From Dasypus novemcinctus (Eukaryota > Chordata > Mammalia > Cingulata > Dasypodidae), in NCBI RefSeq assembly GCF_030445035.2, contig NC_080696.1:27789661-27853660 (forward strand): a stretch of 64,000 nucleotides of DNA. The letters are read 5' to 3'. The notes below the pieces were generated by a model. It saw only the letters and a program-made list of their open reading frames with translations. It was not told where the DNA came from and searched no databases. Of this stretch, positions 21,731 through 33,690 are shown piece after piece (position 1 is the first letter of the stretch; every line of letters starts with the position of its first letter). The translations under genes were made by a program, and so were the position numbers.

Positions 21731-24700
21731 TCTTGAAGATGTTTCCCTCTATTTTCTTCTAGGAGTTATATGGTTGTAGCACTTCTACTTATGTTCTTGA
21801 TCTATTTTGAGTTGATTTTTGTATAAGATGTAAGATATGGGTTATTTTTCTTTCTTTTGAATATGGATATCTAGTTCTCCCAGTGACATTTATCAAATAG
21901 ATTGTTCTGTCCCAGCTTGCTGAGTTTGACAACATTGTCAAAAAGGAATTGATGGCATAGAATCTGCAGCTACTTCTACATAACTACTATGGTCAATAAG
22001 GAGCCCAGAATGACATTTTTCCCTGATGGTTTCCATTCTGTTTGCTGTAAATGATCTGCAACAATTTGGGAATGACCATTTCCATTGTATATGCCATTTC
22101 TCAGCTCTTCTGAATGAAGAATCTAAGATGATTGTGGTCTATCAAGGGAGAGAGGATTCCAGCGATTATGACCAGGTGTTGAAAGGCAGGATCTTCAGGA
22201 GCTGATTACCCCTGAGTTTCCACATTGTGTTAACAAGTCTGAAGATGCCAGTTTATTGCTGGAGCAGATATCTGTAACCTAGAAAACTATCCTCAGCTAT
22301 GATTATGGACCTAGAGCTGGGAGAAATATGTAGGAAGAGGCATGCTAAGAGACACCTTGCTGATTTTTAGGTGGAAAATGTGAACACAGCAAGCACAGTC
22401 CTTTTCCTTTTTGCTGAGTGCTTGTATTCCTTATGTCTGGCATGTTGGTGACCAATAAAAGACTAATCTATGGGGGAGAATCACTTGATGGTATATGTGA
22501 AGGTCTAATACTGAGTTCTCAATTCAGTTCCTTTGGTCAGTATGTCTTTCTTCATGCCATTAACATGTTGTTTTTATCACTGTAGCTTAGTAATATTCTT
22601 TAAAGTGAGGAAGTGAAAGTCCTCTGATTTCATTGGTCTTTTTAAAGATATTTTGGGCTATTTGGGTCCTCTTACTCTTACAAATAAATTTGATAATTGG
22701 CTGCTCCATTTCTGCAAAAAAAGTTTAGGATTTTAATTGGGATTCAATCTGTAAATCAATTTGAGTATAACTGACATGTTAAAGATGTTTATTTTTCCAA
22801 TCCATGAAAATCGAGTGTCCATTCATTTAGGTCGTCTTTGGTTTCTTTTAGCAATATTTCTAGTTTTCTGAATACAGGTCCTTCATCCTTGGTTAAGTTT
22901 ATTCCTAATCTGTGATTCTTTCAGTTGCTATTATAACTGGATTCTTTTTTCTGACTTCCTCCTCGGATTGCACATCAGTAGTATATAGAAATACTGCTGA
23001 TTTTTTGCATATTAATCATACATCCTGCCACTTTGCTGAACTCATCTGTTAGTTCTAGTAGCTTTTTATGTGGATTTTTCAGGATTTTCTAGATATAGGA
23101 TCATCTCATCAATGAATAGTGAAAGTTTTACTACTTCCTTTCTTATTTGGATACCTTTTATTTCTTTTTCTTACATAATTGCCCTAGCTAGAACTTTTAG
23201 CCCAATATTGAATAACAGTGGCAATAATGGGCACCCTTGTCTTGTTCCTGATCCCACATGTAAGGCTTTCAGTCTTTCATTATTCAGTACAATGCTAAGT
23301 GTGGGTGTTTCTTATATGTGCTTTACCATGTTGAGAAAGTTTATTTCTATTCCTATCTTTTAGAGTGTTTTTATCAGGAAAGGATGCTGTACTTTGTCAA
23401 ATACCTTTTCCACATCAATCAGGATGATCATGTGATTTTTCTTCTTCAATCAATTAATGTGGTTTATTAAATAAGTAATTTGTTTGTGTGTTGAACCACC
23501 CTTGCATACCTGAGATAATACCCACAGGATCGTGGTGCCTAATTTTTGTAATGTGCTTTTGGATTTGTTTTGCAAGGATTTTCCTGAGGATTTTTGCATT
23601 TATATTCTTTAGAAAAACTGGTCTGTAATTTTATTTTGTTGTAATATCTTTATCTGTTTTTGATAGAGTAAGAATTCTTTCCTCTTAAATTTTTTGGAAG
23701 AGCCTGAGCAAAATTGATATTTGAGTGTCTTTGAGTGATTGGTAAAATTCACCTGTGAAGGTATCTGGTCCTACTGTTTTCATTTTGGGGAGGTTTTTGA
23801 TGAATGTCTCAATCTCTTTACTTGTGATTAGTTTGTTGTGTTGAGGTCTTCTCTTTCTTCTAGGGTCAGTGTAGGCTGCCTGTGTATTTCCAGGAATTTG
23901 TCGATTTTGTCTATGTTGTGTAGTTTTTTGATGTTCAATTGTTCATAGCATCCTTTTATGATCTCACATTTCTGCAGGGTCAGTGGTAACGGTCCCCTTC
24001 TTATTTCTGATTTTATTTATTTGAATCTTCTCTCTTCTCTTCATCAGTCTTGCTAAGTGTTTGTTGATTTATCATATTCTCAAAGAACTAAATTTTGGTT
24101 TGTTGATTCATTATTTTTGTTCTTGATTTCATTTACTTCTGCTTTAATCCTTATTTCCTTTCATTCTATTTGCTCTGTGATTAGTTTGCTGGCTTTTGTG
24201 TTGTTTTACCTACTTCCTCTAAGTATGCAGTTTGATCTTCAATTTTAGCTCTTCTTTTTTAATGTAAGCATAGAGGGCTATAAATTTCTTTCACAGCACT
24301 GCTTTTGTTGTATCCCATATGTTTTGATATGTAGTGTTCTCATTGTAATTTATCTCTACATATTTACTGATTCCTCTTACAAAGTCTTCTTTAACCCACT
24401 GATTATTTAAGAATGTGTTTCATCTTTTATGTTTAAAACTTGTTTATTGTCTTTTTTTAAAGATACACAGATCACACAAAATAATCTTTATGTATTTGTG
24501 AATTTTCCCTTTTTCTGTCCATTATTGATTTCCAACTTCATTCCATTATGATCAGAGAGAGTGAAATTTTATAATATCTATCTTTTATATTTATTGAGAC
24601 CTGTCTTATGGCACAACATTTTGTCTATCCTGGAGAAGGATTCGTGAGCTCTTGAAAAGAATGTATATCCTGCTGTTTTGAAGGGTAAGGCTCTATAAAT

Positions 24701-24996
24701 GTCTATTAGGTCTAATTCATTTATCATATTATTCAAACTCTCTGTTTCCTCATTTATCTTCAGTCCAGTTGTTCCATTCAATGTGGAGAGTGGTGTATTA
24801 AATTTTCCAATTATTTTTGTACAGCTGTCAATTTCTCCTGTCAGTTTTTCCAGTGTTTGCCTCTAGTTTCTTGGGGCACCCAGATTAGGTGCATAAATAT
24901 TTATTATAACTACTTCTTCTTGGTGAATTGCCCCCTTGTATTAATATATAATAAACTTCTTCATCCCTTATAAGAGATTTGCATTTAAAATCTAAT
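21731..24996 (-). mobile_element. Old antisense L1 fragment (ORF2)
   Basis: Read on the minus strand this covers ORF2 from roughly residue 930 back to the endonuclease at about residue 85, with many stops and shifts. A minus-strand open piece at 24578-24781 still shows the endonuclease text [10 protein letters not shown]...FSRIDKML. The segment stops abruptly at 24996, where a sense-oriented L1 begins. It carries a 525-bp foreign insert at 21960-22484. Confidence 0.85.
21960..22484 (+). mobile_element. Retroposed insert of unknown origin (processed-pseudogene-like)
   Basis: This 525-bp piece interrupts L1 ORF2 and is bracketed by an 11-bp near-perfect duplication, TTGATGGCATA (21949-21959) and TTGATGGTATA (22485-22495). 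An AATAAA (22454-22459) lies ~25 bp before its right end, which is where a poly-A signal of a reverse-transcribed mRNA would sit. The poly-A itself has eroded. No frame is open for long. Fragments such as NEESKMIVVYQG can be read, but I do not recognise the parent transcript. It could be a 3' UTR plus the end of a coding region. Confidence 0.6.
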
Positions 24997-25989
24997 TTGG
25001 AAGGATTTCTGGGAAGATGATAGCCTAGAAATACAAGGGATTCTCTTCTCTTCAGAAAAATTGCTAGAGAACAGGCTTAAATTTCCTGGAAAAAAATCTT
25101 CTACAGTTTAGAATGCCAGGCAAAGGCTGGACACTGTTCAAAAGAGGGACAAAGGAGGGTAATTGCAAAGGCTAAACTGTGAATTGAAACCAGTGGCTGC
25201 TACTGCTGGCATTTTCTCCCATGCTAAAGACACTTTAGAATTCTTGGGCCTCTGACCTGGTTACAGACAGAAGGGCTCCAGGGATCCACTACCTTAGGAA
25301 AGGGGAGAGAAAGAAACACAGCCTAAGGCTGACTCATCTTTTGACACACAAATCTGGTCTGCTGTATCCCACAAGCCCTTCCAGGCTGGGTGGGCCTGTG
25401 CCATTTGTTTGTCTAGGGAGCCAGTAAGAGACTAAAGCTATCAAGGTCTAAAGAGACCCAACACTCCCAATCTCCTTCTCTACTGGCTGGGACTGATTGC
25501 TGAGGAAACAGAGAGGATTGGAATTGTTTCCTACCCAGGAAAAGGGAGGGGGCTGCCAGAGAAGCCTGGAGAACTGTCTCATTAAAAGGCTGAATTACAA
25601 GGCTATTAGCCTCTAGGCAGGATCCTCTATCACATTGGTCCTGTCATTGTTGCAGCAAACACACACCAACCAGACTTTGAACTGAGAGGGCTGCAAAAGG
25701 GTGCCATCTTCTGGCAGAACAAGGAGATACATGTGAGAAAATTTACATAAGTAAGAAAGGCTTTTTCTGTTCTTTATAACCTCCATCCTGAGGCACTAGG
25801 ATGCAGGTCTACAACACTTTACTGGGTCGAGGGCCCACACTGGAGGAACTAACAAGGACAACCCTAACAGTCAAGGTTGAACTGATAAATAACAGCAGTA
25901 ACATACAACCTCGTGCCACTAAATCCCTATGAAAGAAAAAAAATGAGCATCTGAATAAACTGCCATCCTAATCAGATGCCTAGACATCA

Positions 25990-26990
25990 GCAAAAAATTA
26001 TGAGCCATACTAAGAAAATGGAATACATGACCCAAGAAAAGGAAGATATCAAAACTCCAGAAGAGATGCAGGATTTAAGAGAACTAATTAATGAGATGCA
26101 CACAAATTTCTAAAATCAAATTAATGAGTTGAAAGACAATATGGCTAAAGAGATAAATGACATCTAGAAGACAATGAGTGAGCACAAATAATAATTTGAA
26201 ATCCTGAATAAAAATATAACAAAGCTAATGGTAATGAAAGACACAATAGGTGAGATCAAAAACATATTGAGGCATACAACAACAGGCTCTAAGTACTAGA
26301 AGAAAGAATAAGTGATACTGAAGATAGAACAACTGAAATTGAAGAGAGAAAAGTATGGAAAGAAGTTGAACAGGGCTTTATGGAGTTGAATGACAACACA
26401 AAATGCAACAACATATGTGTCATGGGAGTTCCAGAAGGAGCAGAGAGGGGAAAGGAGCAGAAAGAGTGTTTGAGAAAATAATAGCTGAAAATTTCCCAAC
26501 TCTTATGAAAGAAATGAATTTACATGTCTAAGAAGTACACCATACCCCAATCAGAATTAATCTGAATAGACCTACTCCAAGACCTACATACTACTCAGAA
26601 TATCAAATGTCAAAGATAAAGAGAATGTTCTAAGGGCAGCAAGTGAGAATCAAACCATCACATACAAGATAAACCTAGTAAGACTTACCATGGCTTTCTC
26701 ATCAGAAACCATGAAGGTGAAAGGACAGGGCATGATACAATTAGGATTCTGAAAGAGAAAAACTGCCAACCAAGAATTCTTAATCCAGCAAAACTGTCCT
26801 TCAAATATGAAGATGAGTATAGAATATTCTCAGAAAAAAGGAAACTAATGAAGATCATAAAAAGAATACACATTTGCAGGAAATATTGTAGGAACCCTTG
26901 CAACCAGAAAGAAAAAGACAAGAGAGAGAAAAACCTAGAGGTGAGTATAAAAGAAAGAATATCAGAAAGGACAACCAAAAGAGTAAAAAG
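25990..26990 (+). pseudogene. L1 ORF1 remnant
   Basis: The translated text starts MSHTKKMEYMTQEKED and continues through an alpha-helical, coiled-coil-like section. CVMGVPEGAE-like sequence near 26417-26440 corresponds to the RRM start. Many in-frame stops and shifts are present. No product is expected. Confidence 0.75.
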
Positions 26991-27658
26991 ATGAAAATAT
27001 GACATGACCTATAAAAATTAAAGAATAAAATAGTAGAAGTAAATAATGCATTTATAGTAAAATCATTGAATATAAAAGGATTAAACTCCCCAATCAAAAG
27101 ATATAGGCTCACAGAATGGATAAAAGATATGAACCATTCTTATGCTGCTTATAAGAGACTCACCTCAGACCCAGTGATACAAACCAGCTGAAGATGAAAG
27201 ATTGGAAAAAGATACTTTATGCAAATAGTATTCAGAAAAGACTGGGGGTAACTATGCTAATATCAGACAAAACAGACTTTAAATTCAAAAAAGTTCTAAG
27301 AGATGCAAAAGGCCTTTATACATTAATAAAAGGAACAATTCCCCAGGAGGAAATATTTGTATACCTAACTAGGGTGCCCCAAAATATGTGAGGCAAAGTC
27401 TGGCAAAATGGAAGGGAGAAAGAGACATCTCTGCAATAATATTGGAGACTTCAACATACTACTCACATAATTAATTACAACAACTAGACAGAAGATCAAA
27501 AAGGAAACAAAGAATTTTTGATCAATATAATAACCAATTTAGACCTAACAGACATACAGAACATTGCATCCAATATCAATGGGTTATACATTTTTCTCAA
27601 GTGCCCATGGATCTTTCCCCAGGGTAGGTCACATGTTAGGGTACAATGTGGCTATTAA

Positions 27659-27672
27659 TAAATATTGATATT
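27659..27672. repeat. Left target-site duplication of second DAS SINE
   Basis: TAAATATTGATATT, repeated exactly at 28062-28075. Confidence 0.9.
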
Positions 27673-28061
27673 GGGGAAATGGACTTTGGCCCAGTGGTTA
27701 GGGCATCTGTCTACCACATGGGAGGTCCGTGGTTCAAACCCCGGGCCTCCTTGACCTGTGTGGAGCTGGCCCATGCGCAGTGCTGATGCGCGCAAGGAGT
27801 GCCGCCTCACACAGGGGTATCCCCCGCGTAGGGGAGCCCCCGCGCAAGGAATGCACCCCGTAAGGAGAGCCGCCCAGCGTGAAAGTGCAGCCTGCCCAGG
27901 AATGGTGCCGCCCACACTTCCCCTGCTGCTGACGACAACAGAAGCGGACAAAGAAACAAGACGCAGCAAAAAGACACAGAAAACAGAAAACCGGGGGAGG
28001 GGAGGGGAATTAAATAAATAAAAATAAATCTTTAAAAATAATAATAATAATAATAAATAAA
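27673..28061 (+). mobile_element. DAS-type SINE, complete
   Basis: Same family as 4095-4501: box A TGGCCCAGTGG (27687-27697), box B GGTTCAAACC (27731-27740), GC-rich body, and a tail of AAAT and AAT repeats. Bracketed by a perfect 14-bp duplication (27659-27672, 28062-28075). It sits in the endonuclease part of an older L1, so it is younger than that L1. Box B is closer to the polymerase III consensus than in many old copies. Confidence 0.92.
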
Positions 28062-31014
28062 TAAATATTGATATTATACAAAGCACCTTCTCAATTCATA
28101 ATGGAATTAAACTGAAAATCAATAACAGACACTAAATTCACAAATGTGTGGCAGGTAAACAACACACTCTTAAGTAATCAGTGGGTCAAAGAGGATACTG
28201 CAATTAAAATCAGTAAATAAATTGAGACAAATGAAAGCAAGAACATAACTTAGCAAAACTTATGGGATACAGCAAAGACAGCGTTGAAAGGGAAATGTAT
28301 AGCCCTAAGAGCCTATATTAAAAAAGAAGAAAGAGCTAAATTCAAAGATTTAACTGAACAACTATAAAAACTATAAAAAGAACAATAAAGCAATCCCAAA
28401 GCAAGCAGAAAGACAGAAATAATCAAGATTAGAGCATGAATAAGGGAAATTGAAAAACAAATAGAGAAAATCAACAAAAACAAAGCTTGTTCTTTGAGAT
28501 GATCAATAAAATTGATAAATCATTAGCTAAACGAAAAACGAAAAATAGAGAGAAGATGTAAATAAGTATAATCAGAAATGAAAGCAGGGAAGATATGACT
28601 AACTCCACAGGAAAAAAAAGGATCTTAAGAGGAAATTATGAGAAACTGTATGCCAACAAATTAGACAACCCAGATTAAATGGATATGTTTCCAGAAATGT
28701 ATTTGTACTCTGATGCTAAAAGAAATATAAGACCTTAACAAAACAATCACTTTTAAAGAGATTGAGTCTGTCATCAAAAATCTCCCAAAAAAGAGAAGTC
28801 CTGGACCAGATGGCTTCACAGGTGAATCCTACCAAGCATTTCAAAAACAATTAACTCCAATTCTGTTTAAAATCTTCCAAAAAATGAAGAGGAGGCAAAA
28901 TTACCCAACTCTTCTTATGAAGCCAAAATCATCCAAATAGCAAAGCCAGGCAAAGACACTACAAGAAAAGAAAATTATGGGCCAATCTCTCTAATGAGCA
29001 TATATCAAAAATTCTCAAGAAAATACAGCAAATTGAATCCAACAGCATAAGACTTATACACCACAATCAAGTGGGATTTATTTCTGGTATTCAAGGCTGG
29101 CTCAACATAAGAAAATCAATGTAACACACCATATTAACAAATTGAAAGGAAAAAAAACACATGATCATCTCAATTGTTGCAGAAAAGGTATTCAACAGAA
29201 TCCAGCATCCTTTCTTGTTAAAAAAACCCTTCAAAAGTTAGGAATAGAAGGAAAATTCCTCAATATGATAAAAGGTGTATATGAAAAACACACAGCTAGC
29301 ATCATTCTCAATGGAAAAAGATTAAGAGATTTCTGATTTCTCTTTAAGATTGGGAACAAGACAAGGATGTGCATTGTCACCATTGTTATTCAATACTGTA
29401 CTAGTGCTATCTAGAGTAATTAGACAAGAAAAAAATTACAATTATCAAAATAGTAAAAGAGGACATAAACTCTCACTATTTACAGATGACCATGATCTTA
29501 TATTAAGAAAATTCTAAATGACTAGCACAAAAATACTTGAACTAATGAATGAGTTCAGCAAAGTGGCAGGATACAATGTCAACATGCAAAAATCAGTTAA
29601 GTTTCTATACACTAGTATTGAACAATTTGAGGATGAAATCAGAAAAAAGATTTCATTTACAATAGCAAAAAAAAAGACTCAAATATATAAGAATCAATTT
29701 AACCAAGAAAGTATAAAACTACAAATAATTCTATCAATGTAGACCCAAACAAACGTAAAGACATTCCATATTCATGGATTGGAAAGCTAAATATCATGAA
29801 GATGTCATTCCTACCCAAACTGATTTATACATTGAATGTAATACCAATCAAAATTCCAACAGCCTACTTTACAGAAATAGAAAAGCCAATTACCAAATTC
29901 ATTTGGAAGGGAACATGATCCCATGTAGCCATGAGGATTTCTATAAAAAAAAAAAAGAGTGACAGGGGAAGAATTTCAATGCCTCACCTTGAAACATATT
30001 ACAAAATTACAGCAGTCTGAACAGAATGATACTGGCATAAATGTAGACACATTGATCAATGGAATAGAATTGAGAGTCTAGAAGTGAACCCTCACCTCTA
30101 TGGTCAACTAGTTTTTGACAAAGCTACTAAGTCCATGTTAATGGGACAATTCAGTCTCTTCAACAAATGGTGCTGGGTGAACTGGATATCTATAACCAAA
30201 AGAAGCAAGTCAAAATGTATCAAAGACCTAAGTGTAAAAGCCAGGACCATAAAACTATTAGAAGAAAATATAGGGAAACATAGTATATACATTGTGGTTG
30301 GTGGTGGTTTCTTGGATCTTACACCTGAAGCATGTGCAATAAGAGAAAAAATAGACAAATAGGACCTTCTCAAATTTAAACACTTTTGCACCTCACAGGA
30401 CTTTCTCAAAAGGGTGAAAAGGCAACTGACTCAATTAAAGGGAGAAAATATTTGGAAATAACATGCCTGATAAGGGTTTCATATCTGTGATATATAAGGC
30501 AATGTTACAACTCAACAATAAAAAGACAAAAAAAAACTGTGAAATAAATGGGCAAAAGACTCGAGTAGACTTTTGTCCAAAGAAGAAATACAAATGGCAA
30601 AAAACACATGAAAAAATCTTTGACATCACTAATTATTAGGGAAATACAAATCAAAACTACAATGAGATATCTTTTCACATTTATTAGAATGGCCACTATT
30701 AAAGAGATAGAAACATACAAGTGTTGGAGAGGATGTGGAAAGAGAGGAACATTTATTCACTTTTGGTGAGAATGCAGAATGTTACCGCCACTATGGAGGA
30801 CTGTTTAGTAGTTCCTAAAGAAGTTGAATATAGATTTTCCACTTGACCCTGTAATACTACTACTGGGTGTATACCCAGAAGAACCAAGAGCAGTGGCATG
30901 AACAGACATCTGCATACCTACACTCATAGCAGCATTGTTCATGCTTCCAAAAATTGGAAAAAAGTCCAAATGGTCATTAACTGATGAATGGAAAAACAAA
31001 CTAATCATTGATTA

Positions 31015-31815
31015 GTTGCCTTAAATCCTATGTCTTTGCTGGATTTTTGTTTTGTTTTTTGACTGGACCGTCTCTTCCTACTTCTTAGTATGCTTTGCAA
31101 ATTTTGTTGCTATATAGACATCTGAATATGTTGGTGAATTTAATCTGATGTTCAATTTCTCTCTCTTGCCTAGAGATTTTGCTTCGTGGCTCATTGATTT
31201 TTGGTTCACCTTATTCTAAGTCTTTAAAATTGCCCAGCTTAAGTTACGAACATAAGGTCAGAGAGTCATTAATGGGCTGCAAAATCCACTCCAAGGGGTC
31301 TGGGAAGAGAGACTCCTAAAAGCATTTTCTTCTCTTTGCAATTTCCCAGTCAGCCAGAAGATGGCACTCATCAGTGAATCTTTCCATGGAGCTGTCTCTT
31401 TAATCTTCCACTTTCCCATGATCCTGGTCCGGCCTTAGCAGAGATTCAAGGCCAGTTCTAATGGCTAAATTCACTGAGAAGAAATCACTCTGCACACCAC
31501 GTCACATGTTCCTTCTTCCCACAGAGGAAGATGCTTATTCCCCTCTCAGTTGACTGCAGTAAGCCACAGGTTTTATCCAGGTTGTTCTCCTTGAGAGTGG
31601 AGGATGGGTGCCAGTACCAGCTGTGGAGTATAGTAACTCACCATTTTCATTTTGGTTTGTTCATCTCTGTCCATCACCCTCTCAGAGAATGTGCAGCATT
31701 CTCCAGGTCTGCAGATCCCCAAAGTAGCTCCCTCAGATAGTTTTCCTTTCCTCCACTGTTTCATTGAGAGTCGAGCCTTACCTACCTGCTCCAATGCCAT
31801 CTTACCAGAAGTCTT
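31015..31815 (-). mobile_element. Old antisense L1 5' UTR
   Basis: On the minus strand the right end reads GACTTCTGGTAAGATGGCAT (31794-31813), a classic L1 5' end with a YY1-like AAGATGGC. The ~0.8 kb to its left has the look of an L1M 5' UTR in antisense (TTTGACTGGACCGTCTCTTC). No ORF1 follows. The segment is joined directly to the truncated end of the sense L1 at 31014. It could be the 5' part of the antisense L1 at 21731-24996 with the middle lost, or a separate element. Confidence 0.6.
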
Positions 31816-33112
31816 CTGCCTAGTTTTTGAATTTCCAGAAACACCTCTCTTACAAACTTGCATCAGTAAAAGCTATTTTAACATATTTGCTTAAAAAAAT
31901 TTAGATTGTTAGGCTATTCTGTCAGTGGACAAAGAATAAGAATAAAGAAGTTTTGGGGCTATTTCAAATAACATAAATCATGTATGTAAGGATGCTACTT
32001 AAAGAAAATAAAAACTGTTCATATGTAAGTTTGCTTTTTTTTTTTTCAAAGTGGGCTGTTTCTTTCCAAAATAGTTGTTTACCATTTTTCATGGCATTAT
32101 CTTCTAATTTGAGGACTAAAAGTGTAATTTAGTAACCACACAGATCCATCCCAAGAGCTCCAAAGTAATGCCCATGTACTCTGAGCCTTAGTCTATTTTC
32201 TTGGTCACAGTTTGATTTTTCTATCTCAGCAGGAACCAGAGCTAACCATATCTTCACTCTGACCTTATATCTGTCTGATATAACTGTCAATACTTCATTC
32301 TTCTTCTGATAATGTGATTTTAAGTACACCTTCAGTTAATGACCTTTACTGTTTGTGTACATGTGATAAAATAATAAAAAATCACACCACACACACATGC
32401 ACACCTAGGTATTTACTTGAATAAGTTAAAAGCTAATGGAAAAATAATGTGGAAATAAGAAGTCAGTGATATATACCTGTCTCATGGTAGTTATGGCAGA
32501 TTAAAAATGGTTTCAAATTAATTGTTATTTCTAATAAGATGACATAGTGTGTTTCCTCTTTTCCATTTAATTTGTACTTTTCCCTAACTCCTTTGATGAA
32601 CTGAGTAGGGCGAACTAATTCCATGTCAGTTCTATGATTAGTCTTCAAGAAGATATACTTACAGAGACAGTAATTGTGGCATAGTTCCTTGTAACCAAAA
32701 ACTTGAAACAAAAGAATGCCCATCCTAGAAATAAAAAAAAAAAGAATGCCCATCCTTTGGGGAATAAGTGACTGGATTAACACAGTTCAAAAATATACAA
32801 TATTATATAATCATTATAATAGTTTACATTAACATCCTTCCTATTGATGTGGATTTGCAGAAGGCTATGATTGAATGAGATTAGCATACACATTAATATA
32901 TATTAGTATTTCATATTCTGAAATCAAATAATGACCATACTTAGTGATTAAAAAAAACCTTGAAAACAAAAGATAAAGTGAGAGTTGTTAGCATAAGCTT
33001 CCCAGGGTGTGTCTTAATAGGAATAGGTTTTTTGACACAGATAATGAAATGGAAAAATGAGGGGGAAAAGAACTCATTGATAAAGAAAGTAAAATTGTAT
33101 ACTATAAACTTA
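31816..33112. other. Unassigned AT-rich sequence
   Basis: No gene or family is recognised. A short CA-rich stretch lies near 32381-32403, and an 18-bp sequence including AGAATGCCCATCCT is repeated near 32712 and 32742. Nothing else stands out. Confidence 0.3.
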
Positions 33113-33208
33113 ACATTTTTTTTTGTTTTGGAGGTATTGGGGCAGGTATTAAACCTGGGATCCTCATTTATGGCAAGCTAGCACTTAACCATTGAGCTAT
33201 CCTGGCCC
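33113..33208 (-). mobile_element. Short tRNA-derived SINE, antisense
   Basis: On the minus strand: box A TAGCTCAATGG (33189-33199), box B GGTTTAATACC (33145-33155) and an A-run tail (T-run 33116-33124 on the plus strand). Same structure as 1771-1862 but in the opposite orientation. The base changes in box B suggest it is old. Confidence 0.65.
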
Positions 33209-33690
33209 CCTTAAATGCACCTTTAAAATAATACACGCATGTCTTCATTTGTGTACTTACATAAGCTTATTTATTCAGATAGATTTATATCTTTGGACAG
33301 TTATTCAAAACATATGTTTTTATAAAAACAAAATTAAATTGTATTTTAATATGTATTATTCTATTTTTCTAAATTTAGTGTATCATCTTTAATGAGGATA
33401 AATGATTTTATATTTGTATATGAATGGAAAATAATTAAAAGAAAGTAAAGCAAACTAATGAGAATGAAGATTGGGAAGAGAAAGCTTGATAGATTTGCCT
33501 TTTAATATCTTTGTATTACACGTTTAAACTGAAAATAATAGAAACTTTCACTTACATGTTGAAAAATAATAAAATACAATTTGTTAATTCTTCATGTAGT
33601 GTTAATTTATTAATAACAATTATAATCAGCTTAAGTAAAAGTAATTGCCATTCTTTATAGACCCAAGTACATCTTTCTCTTCTGTTTTGT
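33209..33690. other. Unassigned AT-rich sequence
   Basis: Very AT-rich. No gene or repeat family is recognised. Confidence 0.3.

Larger units (their letters stand above)
24997..31014 (+). mobile_element. Old sense L1, nearly full length, 3' truncated
   Basis: It begins with an L1 5'-end-like GGGAAGATGATAGCCTAG (25012-25029), followed by ~1 kb of 5' UTR, an ORF1 remnant (about 25990-26990), and an ORF2 remnant (about 27030 to the end). It ends inside the C-terminal part of ORF2 at '...CTGATGAATGGAAAAACAAAC' with no 3' UTR or tail, so its 3' end was lost. It carries a DAS SINE at 27673-28061. Both ends abut antisense L1 sequence. Confidence 0.85.
27030..31014 (+). pseudogene. L1 ORF2 remnant
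   Basis: Endonuclease (plus-strand text such as LISDKTDFK near 27261-27287), reverse transcriptase ([11 protein letters not shown]-like near 28799-28830, a degraded FTDDH in place of FADD near 29482) and C-terminal parts are all visible in order but shifted and stopped many times. A DAS SINE splits the endonuclease at 27673-28061. The C-terminal tail and 3' UTR are missing. Confidence 0.85.

Noticed and set aside
24578-24781. Small protein frame on the minus strand
   Set aside because: It is a surviving piece of L1 endonuclease ([18 protein letters not shown]), not an independent gene.
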